A DNA stretch of 64,000 nt, from positions 1 through 64,000 of the forward strand of contig JADJUV010000003.1 in NCBI GenBank assembly GCA_016716885.1. Reading direction: 5' to 3'. Positions 52,106 through 58,967 of the stretch are shown piece after piece (position 1 is the first letter of the stretch; each line of letters starts with the position of its first letter). The translations under genes and the position numbers were made by a program. The notes below the pieces were generated by a model. That model saw only the letters and a program-made list of their open reading frames with translations. It made no database searches and was not told the DNA's origin. The stretch comes from Candidatus Trichofilum aggregatum (GTDB lineage: Bacteria; Chloroflexota; Anaerolineae; Promineifilales; Promineifilaceae).

Positions 52106-54403
52106 ATGGAACTATTTGCCCAAAGCCGCAAAGCCCAGATTGAGAAGGAGTCACCCCTGGCGAACCGGTTGCGGCCGCGAACCCTCGAAGAGTACGTCGG
52201 TCAGGAGCATATCATCGGGCCAGGCCGCCTTCTGCGCCGGGCCATCCAGGCCGATCAGCTCTCCTCGCTCATCTTCTACGGCCCCCCCGGAACCGGCAAA
52301 ACCACCCTGGCCCGCGTCATCGCCAACAGCACCAGCAGCCATTTCATCACCATCAACGCCGTATTGGCCGGCGTCAAAGAAATCCGCGAAGCCATTGAGC
52401 AGGCGCAGGAGCGGCGCAACCTGTACAACCAGCGCACCACCCTCTTTGTGGATGAAGTCCACCGCTGGAACAAAGCCCAACAGGACGCCCTGCTCCCCCA
52501 CGTCGAAAATGGCACCATTATCCTGATCGGGGCCACCACCGAGAACCCCTATTTTGAGGTGAACAAAGCCCTCGTCAGCCGCAGCCGTATTTTCCAGTTG
52601 CGGCCGCTGACCGCCGACCATTTGCGCCAGATTGTCTACCACGCCCTCACCGACCAGGAACGGGGTTACGGTCATCTCCGGGTCGAAATTCTGCCTTCAG
52701 CCCTGGATCATCTGGTCAATACGGCCAATGGCGACGCCCGTAGCGTCCTCAATGCCCTGGAACTGGCCGTTGAGACCACCGCCCCGGATGAAACAGGTTG
52801 TATCCACATTGATGTGGCCGTAGCCGAAGAATCCATCCAAAAACGGGCTGTCCTGTATGACAAGGACGGCGACGCCCATTACGACACTATCTCCGCCTTC
52901 ATCAAAAGCCTGCGCGGCTCCGATCCCGATGCCGCCCTCTACTGGCTGGCAAAAATGGTCTATGCGGGTGAAGACCCCCGTTTCATCTTCCGGCGTATGG
53001 CGATTCTAGCCGGGGAAGATGTAGGCATGGCTGACCCCCAGGCCATGCAGGTGATCGCCAGTTGTTGGGAACTCTATGAGCGCATTGGCCTGCCCGAAGG
53101 GCGGTTCCATCTGGCCCAGGCCACCCTCTATCTGGCAACTTGCCCCAAATCCAACTCCACGATGGCCTTTTTTGACGCCCTGGCTTCGGTGGAGAAAGAG
53201 CAAGAGGCCGATGTGCCCAACCATCTCAAAGATGGCAACCGGGACAAGGAAGGGTTTGGTCATGGCAAGGGGTATCTCTATCCTCATGCGTACCAGGATC
53301 ATTGGGTGGCCCAACAATATTTGCCCGCCGCCTTGCAGGGCAAACTGTTTTATCAGCCCGGCGACCAGGGGTATGAGCATGGTATTCGTGAAACGGTAGC
53401 CCGCAAACGAGAAGCCCAACTGGCGGCGATGCTGGAAGCAGCCGATGAGACCCCGGAAGTGTATACGACCAGCCCAACCAATCGTCAGCGCGATGCCTGG
53501 CTTCAACGAACAGTCGCCAACAGCGGCCGCAACCTGGAACATCTGCGTGAGAAATTGTTTAGTCTGGCTCAGGTGCAACGGCATCATCTGGTTCTGGATG
53601 TAAACGCGGGCACGGGCTTGTTCACCTGGGAAGCGGTGCGCCAGGCCCCCGAAGGCGGCGTCTACGCCCTGACTCCCGATGACAAAGCGGCTGATGCCCT
53701 ACGCCAGCAGGCCGACAAATTACCGGATTTAGAGCGGCCGCGTATCTTGCAAGGTTCCCCCACCGAACTGGCGTACTTGCTCCGCCTACGCGGTGAAGCC
53801 GATTTACAATTTGATCGCATCCTGGGGCGGAACATTCTGACAGAAGGAACTCGTAGGAACTCAGAGGAACTCGGCGGAACTCAGCTTTCAGCCAGTCAGC
53901 CGGTCAGCCGGTCAGCACCTCAGCACTCAGCACTCAGTACTCTCGCCTCTCTCCTCTTCCCCGATGGTCGCCTCTGCCTGGTACAAGTACTCCCCCGGCA
54001 CGGGCAACGGCTGGCTGATCTGGTGGATTGGGCGGGGGTGGATGAGGCGTTGGTGGCGAAGGTACGGGCCGGGGAAGAGACGATTTATTCGGACCCGGAT
54101 GATCCGCTGGTAAATTGGGATGAGAAAGATGTGGCGGCATGGTTCGCGGCCGCGAACCTCACTATCACTCACCAACAAAGCGAAACCCAGGTGGAACCCC
54201 GCCGGTTGACAGCAGCCCACCTGGAGCGTTGGTTTGGCGAGGGGCTGTTGCCAGAGGCGCGGCCGCGGTACAGCCAACGTCTACTCGACTCCGGCCTCAC
54301 CCCCACCGAATTAGCCCAAATCGCCGCCCTCTACCGCCGCCAACTCACGGATCAGGTGGTCAACTGGCACACCACGCAACTGTATATAGTAGCAGTCAGC
54401 TAG
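52106..54403 (+). CDS. RarA/MgsA replication-recombination ATPase fused to a methyltransferase-like domain
   Basis: The N-terminal ~430 residues are RarA (MgsA/WRNIP1 family), an AAA+ clamp-loader-like ATPase acting at stalled forks: NRLRPRTLEEYVGQEHI, Walker A GPPGTGKT (59-66), Walker B with DEVH (116-119), sensor 1 GATTENP, and the C-terminal LYDKDGDAHYDTISAFIKSLRGSDPDAALYWLAKM. Residues about 490-620 add a SAM-methyltransferase-like segment (VLDVNAGTGLFTWEAV). RarA fused to an extra domain is known in cyanobacteria and Chloroflexota-type genomes (family knowledge). Bases 53842-53945 are a word-repeat insertion read in frame within this domain. The ATG at 52106 is preferred over an earlier in-frame start at 52070. 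Confidence 0.92.
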   Translation: MELFAQSRKAQIEKESPLANRLRPRTLEEYVGQEHIIGPGRLLRRAIQADQLSSLIFYGPPGTGKTTLARVIANSTSSHFITINAVLAGVKEIREAIEQAQERRNLYNQRTTLFVDEVHRWNKAQQDALLPHVENGTIILIGATTENPYFEVNKALVSRSRIFQLRPLTADHLRQIVYHALTDQERGYGHLRVEILPSALDHLVNTANGDARSVLNALELAVETTAPDETGCIHIDVAVAEESIQKRAVLYDKDGDAHYDTISAFIKSLRGSDPDAALYWLAKMVYAGEDPRFIFRRMAILAGEDVGMADPQAMQVIASCWELYERIGLPEGRFHLAQATLYLATCPKSNSTMAFFDALASVEKEQEADVPNHLKDGNRDKEGFGHGKGYLYPHAYQDHWVAQQYLPAALQGKLFYQPGDQGYEHGIRETVARKREAQLAAMLEAADETPEVYTTSPTNRQRDAWLQRTVANSGRNLEHLREKLFSLAQVQRHHLVLDVNAGTGLFTWEAVRQAPEGGVYALTPDDKAADALRQQADKLPDLERPRILQGSPTELAYLLRLRGEADLQFDRILGRNILTEGTRRNSEELGGTQLSASQPVSRSAPQHSALSTLASLLFPDGRLCLVQVLPRHGQRLADLVDWAGVDEALVAKVRAGEETIYSDPDDPLVNWDEKDVAAWFAAANLTITHQQSETQVEPRRLTAAHLERWFGEGLLPEARPRYSQRLLDSGLTPTELAQIAALYRRQLTDQVVNWHTTQLYIVAVS

Positions 54404-54486
54404 TTAGCTTGTCAGCAATCAGCTTGTCAGCTAAAAGGCTGAAGTGCTGACTGGATGAAAGGCTAACTGGCTCAAAGGCTTTTCCC

Positions 54487-55269
54487 ATGATTGAATATCG
54501 CTTCGGTACAGTAGGTTTTGGCTATAAAGAGTGGCTGGGCAATTTTTATCCACCCGGAATGAAAAGTCGTGACTATTTGGGTCACTACAGCCAGTTTTTT
54601 GATACAGTGGAGATTGACTCCACCTTTTATGGCACGCCAAAAATTGAGTCGGTGCAACGATGGGCGCAACAAACACCGCCTGATTTTGTCTTTTGCCCCA
54701 AAACGCCGCGTGTGATTAGCCACGACCAGCGCTTACAAAATTACCCTTCGATGGATGAATTTCTGACCGTTATGCGTCATCTGGGGGAAAAACTTGGCCC
54801 TGTTCTCATCCAACTGCCCCCCGACTTTACCACAGCAGAACAAGGCATTCTGGCTGATTTCCTGGCCCAACTGCCCACCGATTTGCGCTTTGCCGTAGAG
54901 TTTCGGCATCGTTCGTGGGATGAGCCAGGTACAGGGGAATTATTGCAGAAGGTTGGGGTGTGCTTCGCGGCCGCGGACTATATTCACCTTCCTGCTACCA
55001 TCCAACGCACCACCGACTTCCTCTACATCCGTTTCCTGGGCATACACGGTCGCTTTCGCGGCAAAGACAGCGAACAAATAGACGTGATGGACCGTTTACA
55101 CCATTGGTATAGTGAGATTCAGCCCCATCTCCCCCACATCAACACCCTTTACGGCTTCTTCAACAACGACTTCTCCGGACACTCCCCCGCCACCTGTAAC
55201 CGCTTCAAGCAACTCTTCGATTTACCCTTCGCCTACCCCGAAATTCCCACCCAGACCCGTTTGTTGTAA
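54487..55269 (+). CDS. DUF72-domain protein
   Basis: The 260-residue protein matches DUF72 (TIM-barrel-like): FGTVGFGYKEWLGNFYPPGMKSRDYLGHYSQFFDTVEIDSTFYGTP, RWAQQTPPDFVFCPKTPRVISHDQRL, GPVLIQLPPDF, RFAVEFRHRSWDE and YGFFNNDFSGHSPATCNRF. The family is widespread and uncharacterised. It stands about 80 bases after the RarA fusion, across GTCAGCTT word repeats. A hairpin follows the stop. Confidence 0.92.
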   Translation: MIEYRFGTVGFGYKEWLGNFYPPGMKSRDYLGHYSQFFDTVEIDSTFYGTPKIESVQRWAQQTPPDFVFCPKTPRVISHDQRLQNYPSMDEFLTVMRHLGEKLGPVLIQLPPDFTTAEQGILADFLAQLPTDLRFAVEFRHRSWDEPGTGELLQKVGVCFAAADYIHLPATIQRTTDFLYIRFLGIHGRFRGKDSEQIDVMDRLHHWYSEIQPHLPHINTLYGFFNNDFSGHSPATCNRFKQLFDLPFAYPEIPTQTRLL

Positions 55270-55275
55270 CAAAAA

Positions 55276-55302
55276 AAGCCCCTGGTTCTTCACCAGAGGC
55301 TT
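55276..55302. terminator. Hairpin between DUF72 and nuoN
   Basis: AAGCCCCTGGT faces ACCAGAGGCTT with one mismatch. On the minus strand it runs into a T-tract, so it best fits as the nuoN terminator. The following bases to 55398 hold GCCAAGGCACAAATGACGCC and AATCTGCG word repeats. Confidence 0.7.
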
Positions 55303-55410
55303 CTCACGATAACAATTTACGCCAAGGCACAAATGACGCCAAGAAACACAAAACAAAATCTGCGTTAATCTGTGAAATCTGTGGATAAATTCTTCTCCCT
55401 GTTTGGGAGC

Positions 55411-56883
55411 TTACCCACCGGCAGCAATCAACATAGCCTGGAACGCGGCCGCTTGCGTCAAATCAAACCAGTAGGCTGGCAAGAAACCCAGTGCTACCGT
55501 CGCCGCCAGCGATAATGTGACCGCCACATTCAGGGCCGGGTGCATCTGGGCCTGCCCTTCACCATCAAACATGAAGGCATAATACACAATTCGCAGATAG
55601 AAATAACCCGATACCACACTCGTCACCACACCCACGATTGTCAGCCAGAGCAGATCAGGGTTGGCATCCAACACCGCGCGGAAGACAAAAAATTTGCCCG
55701 AAAACCCACCCGTAGGCGGCACACCGGTCAGCGAAAGCATGAAATAGGCCAAAACCAACGCCAATGCCGGATTCCGTTTCGCCAACCCTTTGTAATCATC
55801 CAGGTTCAACCCTTGATTACCTGACCGTTCAATGGCAATGACAATGGCAAAGGCCCCCAGGTTGGTGAACAGATAGGCCATCATATAAAACAGGGCGGCA
55901 CTGACTCCCTGATCACTGTTCGAGGCCACGGCCATCATAATGTAACCCGCATGGGCAATACTGGAATAGGCCAGCATTCGTTTGATGTTTTGCTGGGCCA
56001 GAGCCACCACATTACCGACAATCATGGTGAGGGCGGCCAATACCGCGACCACCGGAACCCAGGTGTCACCCATTTGCGGCAAAACACCCATAAACAGGCG
56101 AATCATGGCCGCAAAACCACCGATCTTGGCCCCCACACTCATGAAGGCCGTGACCGCCGTAGGCGCACCTTGATACACATCGGGTGTCCACATGTGGAAC
56201 GGCACAGCCGCCACCTTAAAGCCAAAGCCTACCAGCAACAAGGCCATCGCTCCCATGCTCAACGCGCCACCCTCACCGATGTTTTGGGCAATGACAGGTA
56301 AAGCCGTGGAACCAGTCGCCCCATACATCAAGACAATGCCAAACATGAAGAACCCCGAGGAAAACGCCCCTAACAAGAAATATTTCAGGGCCGATTCTTC
56401 AGAATCATTTCGTTTGCGATCATAACCGGAAAGGATGTAGAGAGGAATGGAGAGGAGTTCCAACGCCAGGAACACCATGATCAGGTCGTTGGACATACCC
56501 ATCAGCATCATACCGCTGATGGAGAAGAGGACGAGCAGATAAAATTCGCCGTGACTGAGGCGGGTTTTGTCCAGGTAATTGACCGAGAGAAGTATGGTCA
56601 GAATGCCAGTCAGGAGATAAAGCACATTGAGGAAGGTGGCATAATTATCTACCACAATCATGGCTGTCCCCCCGACGGGGATAAACGTTTCGTAGCTTTT
56701 ACCCCATAGGGCAACCGATTGAATGAGGGCTAAACCGAGACCAATGAGAGAAAGCCAACTCAGCCATTTCTTCTTCTCTTCAGGCAGGAACAGGTCTACC
56801 ACCATAAGGGCGACCCCCCAGCCAATCACGATGATAACGGGAAGAATAATGGTTAGATTGAGCGTGGGGGTTTGAAATTCCAT
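55411..56883 (-). CDS. nuoN: NADH-quinone oxidoreductase subunit N
   Basis: NuoN is one of the three antiporter-like proton-pumping subunits of complex I. The 490-residue protein has about fourteen hydrophobic segments, with ELLSIPLYILSGYDRKRNDSEESALKYFLLGAFSSGFFMFGIVLMYGATGS and WTPDVYQGAPTAVTAFMSVGAKIGGFA carrying the usual charged Glu and Lys residues. The start at 56883 (MEFQTPTLNL) is chosen; an earlier in-frame start adds a tail without homology. It is separated from nuoM and nuoL by about 5 kb of unrelated genes, two of them on a different transcription unit. One GCGGCCGC lies at its 3' end. Confidence 0.95.
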   Translation of the reverse strand: MEFQTPTLNLTIILPVIIVIGWGVALMVVDLFLPEEKKKWLSWLSLIGLGLALIQSVALWGKSYETFIPVGGTAMIVVDNYATFLNVLYLLTGILTILLSVNYLDKTRLSHGEFYLLVLFSISGMMLMGMSNDLIMVFLALELLSIPLYILSGYDRKRNDSEESALKYFLLGAFSSGFFMFGIVLMYGATGSTALPVIAQNIGEGGALSMGAMALLLVGFGFKVAAVPFHMWTPDVYQGAPTAVTAFMSVGAKIGGFAAMIRLFMGVLPQMGDTWVPVVAVLAALTMIVGNVVALAQQNIKRMLAYSSIAHAGYIMMAVASNSDQGVSAALFYMMAYLFTNLGAFAIVIAIERSGNQGLNLDDYKGLAKRNPALALVLAYFMLSLTGVPPTGGFSGKFFVFRAVLDANPDLLWLTIVGVVTSVVSGYFYLRIVYYAFMFDGEGQAQMHPALNVAVTLSLAATVALGFLPAYWFDLTQAAAFQAMLIAAGG

Positions 56884-57404
56884 CGCTGAATGACCTCGTA
56901 GCAGTAAGCAGTAACCCAGGGTCAGTTGCCACGGCAAAGAATCTGGCAAGGGGGTCTGAGTAAAAATAAAGGTTACTGTTGGGAATGTGTAATGCGAGTC
57001 CGCAAGGACAATTTTGGTTCGCTCTAAACTTCACAATCGTATCACGTTGCTCTGGTTTTGACGAATAAAACAACGTGCAAGCGCGTCATAGCCGCGGGTT
57101 AAGTTGTTCAGAAATTGTAAAGAAAGCATGAGAAGGAGCTAATAGCCGACCCCATTATTTTTCCCTCACGTAATTTTTTCCCGGTACGACCAGACTTTAT
57201 CTAGCACAGGTTAGGCCAGTTGTTCTCGTGGTGACAACGGTTTTGGGCTTGGATGGGGAAAAAGTTCCGACTAAAGTCTCTATATCACCTGGCTTAATCA
57301 TTTTACAATCGTAATGATGTAAGTATCGGAGCCACAAGGCTCAATCGTTACGTACCATTATCCACCGTAGCTAGTTTTTCACTGTACAACAAGGAGTTTG
57401 AAGC
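56884..57404. other. Gene-free spacer between nuoN and the YceI gene
   Basis: About 520 bases between divergent genes. It includes a GCAGTAAGCAGTAACCC word repeat near 56898, CCGACTAAAGTCTC (half of the 5307 repeat) near 57266-57280, and a GAGCC-ACAA-GGCTC hairpin near 57330. No promoter could be assigned with confidence. Confidence 0.5.
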
Positions 57405-58199
57405 ATGTTTTTAGCCAAAGTAAACCGTTTTGTGGGTCTTGCCGCCCTCAGCCTTTTTCTCGTTCTTTTGCTGGCCGCCTGTGGGGGCAATAATGAGCCG
57501 ATTGAACTAACGGCCATTCCGATTAGCACATCTACTACGGCCCCGGAACCGACAACAGAACCTATCGTTGAGCCAACGGCTGAACCCGTTCAGGATGCCA
57601 CCGCTGAAACGACTGTCGTTGAACCTACGGCCGAACCAACAGCTACTACGGCCCCGGTTTCGGCCCCCGTTACCTTCCAAATTGTATCCGCCGAATCGGA
57701 AGCCCGATTTAGCCTGGGAGAAGTGTTAGCGGGTAATCCTACCACGGTGGTGGGTAGAACCAACGAGTTGGCGGGTGAACTCCTGGTAGACCTGAATGAT
57801 TTGAGCACAGCCCAGTTGGGTGTTATCCAGATCAACGCGGCCGCGCTCGCCACAGATAACAATTTCCGCAACGGCTCTATCCGCGAGTTTATCCTGCAAA
57901 CGGATGATTACCCGTTCATCACCTTTGCCCCCACCAGCCTGACCGGTTTGCCGGCCGCGGCCGCAGTCGGTGACACCATCACCTTCGACATCGTAGGCGA
58001 CCTGACCATCCGCGATGTGACCCAGAGCGTGACCTTCTCCGCCACCGTCACCGTCGTCAGCGCCACCCAACTGGATGGTTCTGCTTCGACCACGGTCAAC
58101 CGGGCCGATTTTGGGCTGGAGATTCCCAGTGTGCCCAATGTAGCGGATGTGGATGAGGAAGTAATTTTGGAGATTGATTTTGCCGCGGCCGCGCCGTAG
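57405..58199 (+). CDS. YceI-domain lipoprotein
   Basis: A 264-residue protein with a lipobox (LLLAACGG, Cys at about 26), a long Thr/Pro/Glu linker (TTEPIVEPTAEPVQ..) and a YceI domain (about 90-260): AESEARFSLGEVLAGNPTTVVGRTNELAGELLVDL, FRNGSIREFILQTDDYPFITFAP and DLTIRDVTQSVTFSATVTV. YceI proteins are lipocalin-like and bind isoprenoid or similar amphipathic ligands. It is a surface-anchored protein. The gene stands alone with its own terminator, between nuoN and the TA remnant. Three GCGGCCGC copies encode Ala runs (near 57838, 57956 and 58184). Confidence 0.92.
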   Translation: MFLAKVNRFVGLAALSLFLVLLLAACGGNNEPIELTAIPISTSTTAPEPTTEPIVEPTAEPVQDATAETTVVEPTAEPTATTAPVSAPVTFQIVSAESEARFSLGEVLAGNPTTVVGRTNELAGELLVDLNDLSTAQLGVIQINAAALATDNNFRNGSIREFILQTDDYPFITFAPTSLTGLPAAAAVGDTITFDIVGDLTIRDVTQSVTFSATVTVVSATQLDGSASTTVNRADFGLEIPSVPNVADVDEEVILEIDFAAAAP

Positions 58200-58222
58200 T
58201 CTGATTGATTAAACAGACAAAA

Positions 58223-58259
58223 AGCCGTGTTTTCATCTTGCGTAGATGAAAACACGGCT
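58223..58259. terminator. Strong hairpin terminator after the YceI gene
   Basis: AGCCGTGTTTTCATC and GATGAAAACACGGCT are perfect 15-bp arms around TTGCGTA, with A- and T-rich flanks on both sides, so it may serve both strands. Confidence 0.85.
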
Positions 58260-58389
58260 ATTTTTGTAATTATTCCCCCTGGATGGTAATCAATTGTCTT
58301 GATCCAGTGGTATAGAAGGTTATTTGGTGATTTGTCACGGAGACCTTCGGTTGGCTTTGCGGCAAATTAGGCATTTTAGTTGGGGGGCG

Positions 58390-58627
58390 TTGGGACTGTC
58401 TGCTTTAGCATCAGACAAGGCAAAACAAATCAGGCAAAATCTCTCGTCAGCGGAGAATTTGCGCCAAAAATCAGTTTCGTTGATCGTTATGAATGTTGGT
58501 AGATTGGCCACGAAATACGGGTAGCTTCATCTTTAATAACCGTGTAGGACGTAATTGTACAAAATTACGCCAGATCTGGATCTGGGCATCAGGGCGCGCC
58601 CTTCAATTGTTCATCTAAAACAATCAT
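58390..58627 (-). pseudogene. Decayed toxin-like gene paired with DUF433
   Basis: An ATG overlaps the DUF433 stop by one base (TGATG). From it the frame reads MIVLDEQLKG and then breaks. Shifted frames give SYTVIKDEA, and then PTFITINETDFWRKFSADER and FCLICFALSDAKAD in order. This order matches the PIN-like (DUF5615-type) partners that commonly follow DUF433 antitoxins (from memory of the family). At least two frameshifts and internal stops make it non-functional. The C-terminus beyond about 58390 cannot be recognised. Confidence 0.65.
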
Positions 58628-58944
58628 CAGGCTGGCTCTAAAACAGAGAGATGAGGAAGATTTGAAATAAACTGCTGAGTGACTAATTCAATCGCTTCGA
58701 TAATGGCTTCTCGCGGAACTCGTCCTTCGTATCCTTCAACCAACTCTTCCACCGATTCACCATGTGCCAGACGATCCAATGTACCGGCGATTTCAATCCG
58801 CGTATGTTTGAAAGTAGGGCGGCCACCACAAACACCAACAGCCCGCACCACATAGCGGCCTAAAGGATAATATTCATAAACATCGTCACCGGCTGATTCG
58901 CGTATAATTTTTGCCATTCTACTTTTGCCCCGTTTTGCTGTCAT
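58627..58944 (-). CDS. DUF433-domain putative antitoxin
   Basis: A 105-residue protein with the DUF433 helix-turn-helix core: GVCGGRPTFKHTRIEIAGTLDRLAHGESVEELVEGYEGRVPREAIIEAIELV. DUF433 members are usually the antitoxin and DNA-binding half of a module with a PIN-like toxin. The gene is intact while the overlapping downstream toxin is decayed. Two in-frame starts exist (58944 and 58917, MAKIIRES). The molybdopterin oxidoreductase gene ends 23 bases upstream on the same strand. Confidence 0.85.
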   Translation of the reverse strand: MTAKRGKSRMAKIIRESAGDDVYEYYPLGRYVVRAVGVCGGRPTFKHTRIEIAGTLDRLAHGESVEELVEGYEGRVPREAIIEAIELVTQQFISNLPHLSVLEPA

Positions 58945-58967
58945 TATGCCTCAAACAAAGGGGTTTT

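Noticed and set aside
58324..58524. A 66-codon plus-strand frame
   Set aside because: It is the complement of the decayed toxin gene.
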